From positions 3,388,001-3,452,000 of the forward strand of contig NZ_CP015612.1 of assembly GCF_002138415.1 (NCBI RefSeq): DNA of 64,000 nucleotides, written 5' to 3'. Position 1 is the stretch's first letter. Each line of letters starts with the position of its first letter. The position numbers and the translations under genes are program-made. The notes below the pieces were generated by a model. It saw only the letters and a program-made list of their open reading frames with translations. It ran no database searches and was not told where the DNA came from. Below are positions 49,068-58,810 of the stretch, piece by piece. This DNA is from Stenotrophomonas maltophilia. GTDB lineage: Bacteria > Pseudomonadota > Gammaproteobacteria > Xanthomonadales > Xanthomonadaceae.

Positions 49068-49311
49068 GCTCCATCCTTTCGGTCAGTTCGCGACGCATCC
49101 GCTCGAATGTAGCCGCTGTCACCGGAACGGCAGGCCCCGATGCCAGCCCCTCGGCTATCAACTGCTTGAGCAGCGCTTCAGCCTTGCTGCGCTGACGCTG
49201 GCGGATCAGGTCACGCACGTAGTCCGACGTACTGGAGTAGCCGCCTTCGCGCACTTCCTCGTCCACGAACTGCTTGAGCGGGTCAGTCAGCGAAATGTTC
49301 ATGGTGGCCAT
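49054..49311 (-). CDS. parD: ParD-family antitoxin
   Basis: An 85-residue ParD-like protein. The ribbon-helix-helix DNA-binding part is MNISLTDPLKQFVDEEVREG, followed by YSSTSDYVRDLIRQ, which is diagnostic of ParD, and a charged C-terminal toxin-binding tail. The ATG at 49311 is preceded by AAAGGAGAG. Upstream lie 100 bases to the acnD stop, enough for an autoregulated promoter. Confidence 0.87.
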   Translation of the reverse strand: MATMNISLTDPLKQFVDEEVREGGYSSTSDYVRDLIRQRQRSKAEALLKQLIAEGLASGPAVPVTAATFERMRRELTERMEREGD

Positions 49312-49411
49312 GAAGCTCTCCTTTGGCAGTTTTTGCCAAGTCAGTGTGCGCCCTGCCCCGGTGTCGGACAAGCCCGCCCCCGGACGCCGGGGGCAGGCAT
49401 TCAGCCCGGCA

Positions 49412-52030
49412 TCACGCCACCTTGGCGCCTTCCAGGAAGTCCTGGGCGAAACGCTGCAGCACGCCGCCGGCTTCGTAGATCGCCACTTCCTCGTCGCTGT
49501 CCAGGCGGCAGGTGACCGGCACGATCAGGTCCTGGCCGTCGCGGCGGTGGATGACCAGGGTGAGCTCGGCACGCGGGGTGCGCTCGCCGACCACGTCGAA
49601 GGTTTCGGTGCCGTCGATGCCCAGGGTCAGGCGGGTGGTGCCCGGCTTGAACTCCAGCGGCAGCACGCCCATGCCGATCAGGTTGGTGCGGTGGATACGC
49701 TCAAAGCCTTCGGCCACGATCGCTTCCACGCCGGCCAGGCGCACGCCCTTGGCGGCCCAGTCACGCGAGCTGCCCTGGCCGTAGTCGGCGCCAGCGATGA
49801 TGATCAGCGGCTGCTTGCGGTCCATGTAGGTCTCGATCGCTTCCCACATGCGCATCACCTTGCCTTCCGGCTCCACGCGCGCCAGCGAGCCCTGCTTCAC
49901 GCTGCCATCGTCGTTGCGCACCATCTCGTTGAACAGCTTCGGATTGGCGAAGGTGGCGCGCTGCGCGGTCAGGTGGTCGCCGCGGTGGGTGGCGTAGGAA
50001 TTGAAGTCTTCTTCCGGCAGGCCCATCTTGGCCAGGTACTCACCGGCGGCGCTGGAGGCCATGATCGCATTCGACGGCGACAGGTGGTCGGTGGTGATGT
50101 TGTCCGGCAGCACCGCCAGCGCGCGCATGCCCGCCAACGTGCGTTCACCGGCCAGCGCGCCCTCCCAGTACGGCGGGCGGCGGATGTAGGTGCTCTGCGG
50201 GCGCCAGTCGTACAGCGGGCTGACCGCGGCGCCCTGCTCCACGCGCACGTTGAACATCGGGTTGTAGACCTTGCGGAACTGCTCAGGCTTCACCGAGGCC
50301 TTCACCACCGCATCGATCTCGGCGTCACTCGGCCAGATATCCTTCAGGCGCACTTCGTTGCCATCGGCATCCACGCCCAGCACATCCTTCTCGATGTCGA
50401 AGCGCACGGTGCCGGCGATGGCATAGGCGATCACCAGCGGCGGCGAAGCCAGGAAGGCCTGCTTCGCATACGGGTGGATGCGGCCATCGAAGTTGCGGTT
50501 GCCCGACAGCACCGCCGTGGCATACAGGTCGCGATCGATGATTTCCTGCTGGATCTTCGGGTCCAGCGCACCGCTCATGCCGTTGCAGGTAGTGCAGGCG
50601 AAGGCGACGATGCCGAAGCCGAGCTGCTCCAGGTCCGGCAGCAGGCCGGACTCTTCCAGGTACAGCTGCACGGCCTTCGAACCCGGTGCCAGCGACGACT
50701 TCACCCACGGCTTGCGCTGCAGGCCACGTGCGTTGGCGTTGCGCGCCAGCAGTGCGGCGGCAATCACGTTGCGCGGGTTGGAGGTATTGGTGCAGCTGGT
50801 GATGGCAGCGATGATCACCGCGCCATCGGGCATCAGGCCCTGCGCCAGCTCGGCCTTGCCGGCTTCCAGCTTGGCTTCGTCGGCGATGCCGCGCTCGGCC
50901 AGCTCGGCGGTGGCCACGCGCTTGTGCGGATTGGACGGGCCAGCCATGTTGCGCACCACGCTGGACAGATCGAAGCGCAGCACGCGCTCGTACTGCGCGG
51001 TGGCCAGGTCATCGGCCCACAGGCCGGTGGTGCGTGCGTAGTTTTCCACCAGCGCTACCTGCGACTCCTCGCGGCCGGTCAGGCGCAGGTAATCGGTGGT
51101 CTGTGCGTCGATGTAGAACATCGCGGCGGTGGCACCGTATTCGGGGCACATGTTGGAGATGGTGGCGCGGTCGCCGATGGTCAGTGCCGAGGCACCCTCG
51201 CCGAAGAATTCAAGCCAGGCACCGACCACGCGTTCCTTGCGCAGGAACTCGGTCAGGGCCAGCACCACGTCGGTGGCAGTGATGCCCGGCTGCGGGCGGC
51301 CACTCAGTTCGACGCCGACGGTATCAGGCAGGCGCATCCACGACGCGCGGCCGAGCATCACGTTCTCCGCTTCCAGGCCGCCAACGCCGATCGCGATCAC
51401 GCCCAGCGCGTCCACGTGCGGGGTGTGGCTGTCGGTGCCCACGCAGGTATCGGGGAACGCAACACCGTCCTGCACGTAGACCACCGGCGACATCTTCTCC
51501 AGGTTGATCTGGTGCATGATGCCGTTGCCTGGCGGAATCACGTCCACGTTCTCGAAGGCCAGCTTGGTCCAGTCGATGAAGTGGAAACGATCTTCATTGC
51601 GACGATCTTCGATCGCGCGGTTCTTCTCGAACGCCTGCGGATCGAAACCACCGCACTCCACCGCCAGCGAGTGATCGACGATCAGCTGCACCGGCACCAC
51701 CGGATTGACCTTGGCCGGGTCACCGCCCTTGTCGGCGATCGCATCACGCAACCCGGCCAGATCAACCAGCGCGGTCTGGCCGAGGATGTCGTGGCACACA
51801 ACGCGGGCCGGGAACCACGGGAAATCCAGATCGCGACGGCGCTCGATCAGCTGCTTCAGCGAATCGCCGAGCGTGGCCGGATCGCAGCGGCGCACCAGGT
51901 TCTCGGCCAGCACGCGCGAGGTGTACGGCAGGGTGGCGTAGGCGCCGGGCTGGATCGCATCGACAGCGGCACGCGCGTCGAAATAATCCAGCGCGCTGCC
52001 GGGGAGGTTCTTGCGGTAATCGGTATTCAT
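49412..52030 (-). CDS. acnD: Fe/S-dependent 2-methylcitrate dehydratase AcnD
   Basis: An 872-residue aconitase-superfamily enzyme. The 4Fe-4S ligands are in ITSCTNTSNPRN (first Cys) and ACTTCNGMSG (the CxxC pair), and the C-terminal swivel domain contains GSSRDWAAKG. The opening NTDYRKNLPGSALDYFDARAAV is typical of AcnD rather than AcnA. It dehydrates 2-methylcitrate to 2-methylaconitate, with PrpF as partner. The gene starts 97 bases after the prpC stop. Confidence 0.95.
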   Translation of the reverse strand: MNTDYRKNLPGSALDYFDARAAVDAIQPGAYATLPYTSRVLAENLVRRCDPATLGDSLKQLIERRRDLDFPWFPARVVCHDILGQTALVDLAGLRDAIADKGGDPAKVNPVVPVQLIVDHSLAVECGGFDPQAFEKNRAIEDRRNEDRFHFIDWTKLAFENVDVIPPGNGIMHQINLEKMSPVVYVQDGVAFPDTCVGTDSHTPHVDALGVIAIGVGGLEAENVMLGRASWMRLPDTVGVELSGRPQPGITATDVVLALTEFLRKERVVGAWLEFFGEGASALTIGDRATISNMCPEYGATAAMFYIDAQTTDYLRLTGREESQVALVENYARTTGLWADDLATAQYERVLRFDLSSVVRNMAGPSNPHKRVATAELAERGIADEAKLEAGKAELAQGLMPDGAVIIAAITSCTNTSNPRNVIAAALLARNANARGLQRKPWVKSSLAPGSKAVQLYLEESGLLPDLEQLGFGIVAFACTTCNGMSGALDPKIQQEIIDRDLYATAVLSGNRNFDGRIHPYAKQAFLASPPLVIAYAIAGTVRFDIEKDVLGVDADGNEVRLKDIWPSDAEIDAVVKASVKPEQFRKVYNPMFNVRVEQGAAVSPLYDWRPQSTYIRRPPYWEGALAGERTLAGMRALAVLPDNITTDHLSPSNAIMASSAAGEYLAKMGLPEEDFNSYATHRGDHLTAQRATFANPKLFNEMVRNDDGSVKQGSLARVEPEGKVMRMWEAIETYMDRKQPLIIIAGADYGQGSSRDWAAKGVRLAGVEAIVAEGFERIHRTNLIGMGVLPLEFKPGTTRLTLGIDGTETFDVVGERTPRAELTLVIHRRDGQDLIVPVTCRLDSDEEVAIYEAGGVLQRFAQDFLEGAKVA

Positions 52031-52127
52031 GGGCTGGCGGAGTGCTTGAGGCGGGCCGGGTGCCGGCGGTGCGGCGGCGAAAGCATCCGGCCGGCACGCG
52101 GCCGGCCGGATGGGTACAGCAGGTGGA

Positions 52128-53285
52128 TCAGACGCGCTTGTCGATGGCGACGAAGTCGCGGTCTTCCGGACCGATGTAGTTGGCGCTCGGGCGGATGATC
52201 TTGCCGTCGATGCGCTGCTCGACGATGTGCGCGCTCCAGCCGGCGGTGCGGGCGATCACGAACAGCGGGGTGAACATCGCGGTCGGCACGCCCATCATGT
52301 GGTAGCTGACGGCGCTGAACCAGTCCAGGTTCGGGAACATCTTCTTGATGTCCCACATCACCGATTCCAGGCGCTCGGCGATGTCGTACATCTTCATGCT
52401 GGACTGTTCTTCGGACAGCTCGCGGGCCACGTCCTTGATCACCTTGTTGCGCGGATCGGAAACGGTGTAGACCGGGTGGCCGAAACCAATCACCACTTCC
52501 TTGCGCTCGACGCGGGCCTTGATGTCTTCCTCGGCCTCATCGGGGGTGTCGTAACGCTTCTGCACTTCGAATGCCACTTCGTTGGCACCGCCGTGCTTCG
52601 GGCCGCGCAGCGCGCCGATGCCACCGCAGATCGCGCTGTACATGTCGCTGCCGGTACCGGCGATGACGCGGCAGGTGAAGGTCGAGGCGTTGAACTCGTG
52701 TTCCGCATACAGGATCAGCGAGGTGTGCATCGCCTTCACCCACGACTCCTGCGGCTTCTCGCCGTGCAGCAGGTGCAGGAAGTGGCCACCGATCGAGTCA
52801 TCGTCGGTTTCCACGTCGATGGCGCGGCCGTTGTGGCTCCAGTGGTACCAGTACAGCAGCATCGAGCCGAGGCAGGCCATCAGCTTGTCGGCGATGTCGC
52901 GCGCGCCCGGATGGTTGTGGTCGTCCTTCTCCGGCGCCACGCAGCCGAGCACGGACACGCCGGTGCGCATCACGTCCATCGGGTGCGCCGACGGCGGCAG
53001 TTCTTCCAGCGCCGCCTTCACCGCGGCCGGGATGCCACGCAGCGACTTCAGCTTGGCCTTGTACGAAACCAGCTCGGCGCGGGTCGGCAGCTTGCCGTGC
53101 ACCAGCAGGTAGGCGATTTCCTCGAACTCGCTGGTGTTGGCCAGGTCCAGGATGTCGTAGCCACGGTAGTGCAGATCGTTGCCACTACGGCCCACGCTGC
53201 ACAGCGCGGTGTTGCCGGCGGCGGTGCCGGACAGGGCGACGGACTTCTTCGGCTTGAAGGTCGGGGTTGCGGTCGTATCGTTCAT
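52128..53285 (-). CDS. prpC: 2-methylcitrate synthase
   Basis: A 385-residue citrate-synthase-family enzyme of the short methylcitrate type. Catalytic histidines lie in the GGANEVAFE region (HGG) and GFGHPVY, and the catalytic Asp lies near the C-terminus. [16 protein letters not shown] is typical of PrpC. It condenses propionyl-CoA with oxaloacetate. It follows prpB after 36 bases with a GGAGG ribosome-binding site. Confidence 0.95.
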   Translation of the reverse strand: MNDTTATPTFKPKKSVALSGTAAGNTALCSVGRSGNDLHYRGYDILDLANTSEFEEIAYLLVHGKLPTRAELVSYKAKLKSLRGIPAAVKAALEELPPSAHPMDVMRTGVSVLGCVAPEKDDHNHPGARDIADKLMACLGSMLLYWYHWSHNGRAIDVETDDDSIGGHFLHLLHGEKPQESWVKAMHTSLILYAEHEFNASTFTCRVIAGTGSDMYSAICGGIGALRGPKHGGANEVAFEVQKRYDTPDEAEEDIKARVERKEVVIGFGHPVYTVSDPRNKVIKDVARELSEEQSSMKMYDIAERLESVMWDIKKMFPNLDWFSAVSYHMMGVPTAMFTPLFVIARTAGWSAHIVEQRIDGKIIRPSANYIGPEDRDFVAIDKRV

Positions 53286-53321
53286 GTTTCCCTCCGAAAA
53301 CTTGATGGTGCAGGGTACTGC

Positions 53322-54215
53322 TTATTTCTTGGCGGCGAACAGTGCATCGAGCTGCTGCTCGAAGGCGTGATAGCCGATGCGGTCGTAGAGTTCTTCGCGG
53401 GTCTGCATGGTTTCCACCACGTTGCGCTGGTGGCCATCGCGGCGCACCGCCTGGTAGACGTTCTCGGCGGCCTTGTTGGCGGCACGGAACGCCGACAGCG
53501 GGAACAGCTGGATGGCGACGCCGGCCGAGGCCAGTTCGTCGCGGCTGAACAGCGGGGTGGCGCCGAATTCGGTGATGTTGGCCAGCACCGGCACCTTCAC
53601 CGCGTCGACGAAGCGGCGATAGGTGTCCAGGTCGTAGGCAGCCTCGGCGAAGATGCCATCGGCACCGGCCTCGACACAGGCGATGGCGCGCTCGATGGCC
53701 TTGTCCACGCCGTCCACCTGGATGGCATCGGTGCGGGCGATCAGGAAGAAGTCCGGATCGGTCTTGGCATCGGCGGCCGCCTTCACCCGGTCGACCATTT
53801 CACCCTGCGAGACGATCTCCTTGCCCGGGCGGTGACCGCAGCGCTTGGCGCCGACCTGGTCCTCGATGTGGCAGGCGGCCGCGCCGGCCTTGATCAGCGA
53901 CTTCACGGTGCGCGCGATGTTGAACGCACTCGGGCCGAAGCCGGTGTCGATGTCGACCATCAGCGGCAGGTCGCAGACATCGGTGATGCGGCGCACGTCC
54001 ACCAGCACGTCTTCCAAGGTGTTGATGCCCAGGTCCGGCAGGCCCAGCGAGCCCGCGGCAACGCCGCCGCCGGACAGGTAGATGGCGCGGAAGCCGGCGC
54101 GCTTGGCCAGCAGGGCGTGGTTGGCGTTGATCGCGCCGATCACCTGCAGCGGCGATTCGGCAGCCAGCGCCTCACGGAAACGGGCACCGGCGGAGAAAGG
54201 GGCGGAAGCAGTCAT
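53322..54215 (-). CDS. prpB: 2-methylisocitrate lyase
   Basis: A 297-residue isocitrate-lyase-superfamily enzyme. The catalytic KRCGH motif is in [15 protein letters not shown], and [18 protein letters not shown] is the family N-terminal signature. It splits 2-methylisocitrate to pyruvate and succinate in the cytoplasm. It is the first gene of the prp operon, 35 bases below a sigma-54 promoter. The ATG at 54215 gives the usual length; a longer frame extends to 54272 through the promoter. Confidence 0.95.
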   Translation of the reverse strand: MTASAPFSAGARFREALAAESPLQVIGAINANHALLAKRAGFRAIYLSGGGVAAGSLGLPDLGINTLEDVLVDVRRITDVCDLPLMVDIDTGFGPSAFNIARTVKSLIKAGAAACHIEDQVGAKRCGHRPGKEIVSQGEMVDRVKAAADAKTDPDFFLIARTDAIQVDGVDKAIERAIACVEAGADGIFAEAAYDLDTYRRFVDAVKVPVLANITEFGATPLFSRDELASAGVAIQLFPLSAFRAANKAAENVYQAVRRDGHQRNVVETMQTREELYDRIGYHAFEQQLDALFAAKK

Positions 54216-54249
54216 GCGGCAATCCAAGTTGAAGAACGGATGGGTAGGC

Positions 54250-54264
54250 GCAAGCACCATGCCA
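54250..54264 (-). promoter_or_regulatory. sigma-54 (-24/-12) promoter of the prp operon
   Basis: On the minus strand TGGCATGGTGCTTGC matches the RpoN consensus TGGCAC-N5-TTGCA, with exactly ten bases between the invariant GG and GC. It is 35 bases upstream of the prpB start, placing transcription initiation around 54239. Confidence 0.85.
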
Positions 54265-54309
54265 AGCTGCAAGCAGTTGATTTCACGGGGATGACCGGCA
54301 TGCAGCAGC

Positions 54310-54347
54310 GAAACAAATGAAACATTGAAACAGATGTATCATGAAAC
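54310..54347. promoter_or_regulatory. candidate PrpR enhancer (TTTCA/TGAAA repeats)
   Basis: Four GAAAC units and dyads of TGTTTCA type (minus strand) lie 45-95 bases upstream of the -24/-12 promoter and just before the prpR start, as expected for a bacterial enhancer bound by PrpR. The overlap with the prpR promoter suggests autoregulation. Confidence 0.6.
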
Positions 54348-54368
54348 ACCCCGCCCGGACCCGCCGCC

Positions 54369-55952
54369 ATGTATCTGCCCCGCTCACCCCTGCGCCATGC
54401 GGATGCCGACCCCGGCCGCCCGGTGATCTGGACCGTCAGCGTCTCGCGGCTGACCGGCCTGCTCGGCGACGTCATTCCCGAGTTCGACCGCCGCGCGCGC
54501 ATCGAACAGATCAATCTCGGCTTCGAGGAAGCGGTGGATGTGATTGGCCAGCGCCTGCGCCGCGAGCATTGCGACGTGGTGATCGCCGGTGGCTCCAACG
54601 CGGCCTGGCTGCGCGGCCGGCTGGAGCTGCCGCTGGTGCCGATCCAGGCTAACGGCTTCGACCTGATGGAAGCGCTGGCCCGTGCCCGCCGCATCGCCAG
54701 CCGCATCGGCCTGGTCACCCACGCCAGCGACGTGCCGGTGTTCAGCAATTTCCAGCAGAGTTTCGGCCTGGATATCGAGCATCGCCGCTTCGTCACCCGC
54801 GAGGACGCACGCGACTGCATCGCCGACCTGCGCGCCAACGGCATCGAGGTGATCGTCGGCACCGGCATGGCCATCGACCATGCCGAGCAGGCCGGCCTGC
54901 CCGGGGTGCTGCTGTATTCGGCCGACTCGGTGCGGCAGGCATTCGAACATGCACTGGAACTGACCCAGACCCTGGCACGTTCTGGCAGCAACCGCCCTGC
55001 CCCGCGCCGGCGCCCGGCAGCGCGTGCCGATGCGCATGAACTGCTCGGCGACAGCGACGCGATGGCGCAGGTGCGCGCGCAGATCGCGCTCTACGCCCCA
55101 CATGACAGCACCGTGCTGGTCAGCGGCGAAACCGGCACCGGCAAGGAGCTGGTGGCGCGCCAGCTGCACGCCGCCAGCGGTCGTCGCGGACGCTTCGTGG
55201 CGCTGAACTGCGGCGCGATCAGCGAATCGCTGCTGGAAGCGGAGCTGTTCGGCTACAGCGATGGCGCCTTCACCGGCGCACGCCGTGGCGGCCGTGTCGG
55301 CCTGGTCGAGGCGGCAGATGGCGGCACCCTGTTCCTGGACGAAATCGGCGAACTGCCGCTGCCGCTGCAGACCCGCCTGCTGCGCGTGCTGGAGGAACGT
55401 GAAGTGCTGCGCGTGGGTGCCACCGAACCGACCCCGGTGAACCTGCGCGTGGTGGCCGCGACCCTGCAGTCGCTGGAGCAGCGCGCGGCAGCCGGCAGCT
55501 TCCGGCGCGACCTGTATTACCGCCTGGCCGCGCTGCGCATCGCCCTGCCCTCGCTGCGTGCACGGCGCAGTGACATCCCACTGCTGGCGCAGCACTTCTT
55601 CCGCCAGCTGCGTGGCATCGATGCGCCACTGGATGAGGATGCGCTGGCGGTGCTGACCGCTGCCAGTTGGCCAGGCAACGTGCGTGAGCTGCGTAATCTG
55701 GTGGATCGCCTGCGCATCCACTGGCAGCCGGGCGAAGGGCTCATCGATGCCGCGCGCCTGCTGCAGCTGGCGCCGGAGCTTGTGAATGAAGCTGCCGCCG
55801 CGCTGCCGCTGGAAAGCAACGGCAAGCGTCCGCCGCGCGCGCAGCTGGAAGCACTGCTGCAGGAACACCGCAATGACCGCGAAGGCATGGCGCAGACACT
55901 GGGCGTATCACGCACCACGCTATGGCGCTGGCTGCGCGCGGAGAATTTGTAG
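54369..55952 (+). CDS. prpR: sigma-54-dependent activator PrpR
   Basis: A 527-residue enhancer-binding protein. The N-terminal PrpR sensor domain (about 15-190) binds 2-methylcitrate in homologues. The AAA+ domain (about 225-460) carries GETGTGKE (Walker A, about 252) and GAFTGA (about 299, contacts sigma-54), with FLDEIGEL as Walker B. The C-terminal Fis-type helix-turn-helix is [15 protein letters not shown]. It is divergent from prpB and should activate the operon from the intergenic enhancer. The stop TAG lies in GTAGCATCGAG, possibly a degenerate GTAG repeat. Confidence 0.95.
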   Translation: MYLPRSPLRHADADPGRPVIWTVSVSRLTGLLGDVIPEFDRRARIEQINLGFEEAVDVIGQRLRREHCDVVIAGGSNAAWLRGRLELPLVPIQANGFDLMEALARARRIASRIGLVTHASDVPVFSNFQQSFGLDIEHRRFVTREDARDCIADLRANGIEVIVGTGMAIDHAEQAGLPGVLLYSADSVRQAFEHALELTQTLARSGSNRPAPRRRPAARADAHELLGDSDAMAQVRAQIALYAPHDSTVLVSGETGTGKELVARQLHAASGRRGRFVALNCGAISESLLEAELFGYSDGAFTGARRGGRVGLVEAADGGTLFLDEIGELPLPLQTRLLRVLEEREVLRVGATEPTPVNLRVVAATLQSLEQRAAAGSFRRDLYYRLAALRIALPSLRARRSDIPLLAQHFFRQLRGIDAPLDEDALAVLTAASWPGNVRELRNLVDRLRIHWQPGEGLIDAARLLQLAPELVNEAAAALPLESNGKRPPRAQLEALLQEHRNDREGMAQTLGVSRTTLWRWLRAENL

Positions 55953-55973
55953 CATCGAGCTTGCATGCCTTCT

Positions 55974-56029
55974 GTAGAGTCGAGCCATGCTCGACTACAA
56001 AAAGCAGCCGAGCATGGGCTCGGCTCTAC
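55974..56029. repeat. facing palindromes GTAGAGTCGAGC...CTCTAC, copy 1
   Basis: GTAGAGTCGAGCC-ATGCTCGACTAC, then a short spacer, then AGCCGAGCATGGGCT-CGGCTCTAC. A near-identical copy lies at 56601, on the other side of the DoxX gene. Confidence 0.8.
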
Positions 56030-56042
56030 AGGGTGCGTGCCG

Positions 56043-56504
56043 TCAACGCGCCCAACGCGCCTCGATGGCGAACCGACCGCTCCCTATCGCGGCAACCCAT
56101 AGCAGCAGCACCCCAAGCGGCACTTCGCTCAGGTAGAAGAACCAGCTCAGCCAATCGGGCACGCTCAATCCCGCAGGAATGCGCGCGATGCCATCGGTCA
56201 TTGCGGCCACCGCACAGATGCCCGCCAGCAGCAGCGCCGAGGGGCGACTCAACAGGCCCAGCACCAGCAGGCCGCCGGCGACCCATTCGATCACACCGAG
56301 CACCGGCGCACTGAACACCGGGAACGGAATGCCCGCATCGACCAGCGTATGCACCATGCGCTCGCGTCCCGCATCGGTGAACACCTTGTTCCAGCCGGAC
56401 ACACAGAACATCACGCCGGCGACGATGCGGGCAAGCAGCAGCAGGAAGGCTTCCACGCCGCGGCGCGGTGGAGGCACGGCAAACAGGCAACGCCAGGAGG
56501 GCAT
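56043..56504 (-). CDS. DoxX-family membrane protein
   Basis: A 153-residue protein with four membrane segments, beginning with a Leu-rich segment and FCVSGWNKVFTDAG, the DoxX signature region (R/W-x-G-x-x-K). The middle has FPVFSAPVLGVIEWVAGGLLVLGLL. DoxX proteins take part in thiosulfate oxidation or oxidative-stress membrane complexes, and the role here is unknown. The ATG at 56504 has CCGGAG upstream; an in-frame ATG at 56528 is an alternative. The gene is framed by two copies of the same GTAGAG palindrome pair. Confidence 0.82.
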   Translation of the reverse strand: MPSWRCLFAVPPPRRGVEAFLLLLARIVAGVMFCVSGWNKVFTDAGRERMVHTLVDAGIPFPVFSAPVLGVIEWVAGGLLVLGLLSRPSALLLAGICAVAAMTDGIARIPAGLSVPDWLSWFFYLSEVPLGVLLLWVAAIGSGRFAIEARWAR

Positions 56505-56600
56505 GGCGACTCCGGAAATCGAGGGCATTCGTTGGAGTGTGCCGGTTGGTTGCCTGCCCGCAGATGAAGCGCATGGGTCCGAATGCGACAATCCGCTCTT

Positions 56601-56669
56601 GTAGAGTCGAGCCATGCTCGACTGCTTTACGCGCCAGAGCAAAAGCAGCCGAGCATGGCTCGGCTCTAC
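56601..56669. repeat. facing palindromes GTAGAGTCGAGC...CTCTAC, copy 2
   Basis: Same pair as at 55974 but with a longer spacer (ctgctttacgcgccagagc). Its right-hand CTAC supplies the stop codon of the minus-strand NIF3-like gene. Confidence 0.8.
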
Positions 56670-57025
56670 AACAGCCGCCCGTCGGCCAGCAGCAGCTCGA
56701 TTTCCTCCACCTGCACCACCGGCACCTGCCACGGGTGATGCGGCACGATGCCCTGTTCGAAGATGCGCTGCAGCCGCTGCGCATTCCGAGGCAGGCAGAA
56801 TTCCAGGCGCACGCTGTCGACCACCTCAGTGCGACCCGCCTCACCCTGCACGGGCGACGCACCCACGCGCGGGCGGAACTGCTCGAACCCCGGCGCCGAC
56901 CACCACATCCCGTGCTCGTAGTCACCGGCCGACAGTGCGTCCACGGCCAGCATGCCCTGCTTCACCGCATCCAGTGCTGCCGACGGCACGAACACCACCA
57001 CGCGGTACAGCGGCAGGCGTTGCAT
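56666..57025 (-). CDS. NIF3/YqfO C-terminal-domain-like protein
   Basis: A 119-residue protein resembling the inserted CutA-like domain of NIF3/YqfO proteins found alone in many bacteria. YRVVVFVPSAALDAVKQGML is the opening, then AGDYEHGMWWSAPGFEQFRPRVGASP, a Glu-rich strand, and HHPWQVPVVQVEEIEL near the end (HPYEEPAY type in relatives). The function is unknown. It is followed upstream by pdxH with a nine-base gap, so the two may be one transcript. The stop TAG is part of a GTAG repeat, so the last residues may have been altered by repeat insertion. Confidence 0.75.
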   Translation of the reverse strand: MQRLPLYRVVVFVPSAALDAVKQGMLAVDALSAGDYEHGMWWSAPGFEQFRPRVGASPVQGEAGRTEVVDSVRLEFCLPRNAQRLQRIFEQGIVPHHPWQVPVVQVEEIELLLADGRLL

Positions 57026-57034
57026 CGGGCAGCC

Positions 57035-57634
57035 TTACGGATACAGCAGCCGCTTGCTCCAGCGCCCTTCGGCACCGGCTTCATAGCACCAGCGCTCATG
57101 CAGGCGGAATTGCGCGCCGTACCAGAACTCCATGCGGTCAGGTACCACGCGCAGGCCGCTCCAGCCGTCCGGGCGCGGTACGTCCTTGCCCTCGAAGCGG
57201 GCTTCGATTTCGGCCACGCGGGCGTCGAATTCCTCGCGGGTTGCCAGCGTCTTCGACTGCTGCGAGGCCCACGCGCCGATCTGGCTCATGCGCGGGCGGC
57301 TGGCGAAATAGGCATCGGCCTCGGCGTCTGCCACCTGTTCGACACGGCCTTCGATGCGCACCTGGATGCCAGCCTCGCGCAGGCTGCGCCACAGGAACAG
57401 CAGTGCGGCCTGTGGATTGGCCTGCAGTTCCTGGCCCTTGTGGCTGTCCAGGTGGGTGTAGAAGACGAAGCCGCGCTCGTCGAAGGCCTTCAGCAGCACG
57501 GTACGCGCCGAGGGACGGCCGTGTGTATCGGCGGTGGCCACAGTCATCGCATTCGGCTCGACCTCGCGGCTCTGTTTGGCCTCGTCGAACAGGCCGGCAA
57601 ACGTGGACAGGGCTTCGGCGTACAGGTCGCTCAT
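57035..57634 (-). CDS. pdxH: pyridoxamine 5'-phosphate oxidase
   Basis: A 199-residue FMN enzyme that oxidises pyridoxine or pyridoxamine 5'-phosphate to pyridoxal phosphate. The N-terminal [24 protein letters not shown], the middle RIEGRVEQV and the C-terminal [13 protein letters not shown]...RLHERW are the family signatures, with FMN and substrate contacts. It is divergent from the glycerate kinase gene across 40 bases. Confidence 0.95.
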   Translation of the reverse strand: MSDLYAEALSTFAGLFDEAKQSREVEPNAMTVATADTHGRPSARTVLLKAFDERGFVFYTHLDSHKGQELQANPQAALLFLWRSLREAGIQVRIEGRVEQVADAEADAYFASRPRMSQIGAWASQQSKTLATREEFDARVAEIEARFEGKDVPRPDGWSGLRVVPDRMEFWYGAQFRLHERWCYEAGAEGRWSKRLLYP

Positions 57635-57674
57635 GATTGCGTTCTTCTCACACGGATTGGGCTATTGTGGCTGC

Positions 57675-58502
57675 ATGGCCGCTGCTGCGTATATGCCCCA
57701 GGTGAAAGGATTCCCCGAAACATTGGCCGAACAGGTGCTGGATGATGCACTGGGCAGCGGTGCAGCGGTTCCAGTATTGGCGATCAGCGGCCTGCAGGGG
57801 AGCGGCAAATCGACGCTGGCCGCGCAGGTGGTGGCGCGCGCCCAGTCACGCGGCCTGAACGCGGCCACGCTGTCGATCGATGATGTCTACCTGACCCGCG
57901 CACAGCGCCAACGGCTGGCCCGCCAGGTGCACCCACTGCTGATCACCCGCGGGCCGCCCGGCACCCACGACCTGCCGCTGGCCCACGCCGTGCTGGACGC
58001 GGTGGCCGCACGCCAGCCCTTCGCGATGCCGCGATTCGACAAGCTGGCCGACGAGCGCCTGCCTGAGGCTCAGTGGCCGCAGCTGCAGCAGCCATTGGAC
58101 CTGCTGGTGTTCGAAGGCTGGTTCCTCGGCACACCGGCGCAGGATGACAACGAACTGGACAGCCCGTTGAACGCGCTGGAACGCGAGGCCGACACCGATG
58201 GCCGCTGGCGTCGCTGGTGCAACCAGGCGCTGGCCCGCGACTACCCGGCACTGTGGCAGCGCTGCAACCGCCTGTGGTTCCTGCAGCCACCGGATTTTTC
58301 GGTGGTGCCGCGCTGGCGCTGGCAGCAGGAGCAGAACCTGCAGGCCGCGCAGCCGGGCCGGCACGGCATGAGCCGGCCACAGCTGGAGCGCTTCGTGCAG
58401 TACTACGAGCGGGTCAGCCGGCAGGCACTGCGCGCCCTGCCCGCCCTGGCCGACCACATGGTGGTGCTGGACGGCCAGCGCCAGGTACAGGACGTGCGCT
58501 GA
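57675..58502 (+). CDS. D-glycerate 3-kinase-like P-loop kinase
   Basis: A 275-residue kinase with the P-loop GLQGSGKST at residues 39-47, SIDDVYLTRAQR (Asp of the PRK/CoaA-type lid) and RGPPGTHDLPL, the typical stretch of plant-type glycerate kinases (GLYK) and E. coli YggC. LLVFEGWFLG is the Walker-B-like strand. It should phosphorylate glycerate or a related small substrate. The ATG at 57675 was chosen since it lies beyond the divergent pdxH start; Met7 is an alternative. Confidence 0.82.
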   Translation: MAAAAYMPQVKGFPETLAEQVLDDALGSGAAVPVLAISGLQGSGKSTLAAQVVARAQSRGLNAATLSIDDVYLTRAQRQRLARQVHPLLITRGPPGTHDLPLAHAVLDAVAARQPFAMPRFDKLADERLPEAQWPQLQQPLDLLVFEGWFLGTPAQDDNELDSPLNALEREADTDGRWRRWCNQALARDYPALWQRCNRLWFLQPPDFSVVPRWRWQQEQNLQAAQPGRHGMSRPQLERFVQYYERVSRQALRALPALADHMVVLDGQRQVQDVR

Positions 58503-58508
58503 GCGCGC

Positions 58509-58712
58509 CTATTCCACCAGGAAGGTCACCCGCAGGTTGACCCGCCATTCGGTGATCTCGCCACTGCCATTGGTGACTACCTTGGTCTCGTTCACCCAGG
58601 CGCCCTGGATGCCCTTGACCGTCTCGGAGACCTTCTTCAGCCCGCTGCGCACGGCGTCTTCCACGCTTTGGGGCGAGGAGGCGGTGATTTCGATGACCTT
58701 GGCGACCGTCAT
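58509..58712 (-). CDS. dodecin family flavin-binding protein
   Basis: A 67-residue dodecin. VAKVIEITASSPQSVEDAVRSGLKK and the closing ITEWRVNLRVTF match the family, including the Trp that stacks on the flavin. Dodecins form hollow dodecamers that store flavin or sequester coenzyme A. It is convergent with the kinase gene and divergent from aroK, with 98 bases between starts. The frame above 58712 is not needed. Confidence 0.9.
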   Translation of the reverse strand: MTVAKVIEITASSPQSVEDAVRSGLKKVSETVKGIQGAWVNETKVVTNGSGEITEWRVNLRVTFLVE

Positions 58713-58810
58713 GGCCTGTACTCCGACTGGCGCGGGAGACCCCGCAGGAACGCCTACCCTGACGTGAAGAACGTAAAGGCCGGGGCACGGAGGTGTTAGC
58801 ATCAGAGAGC

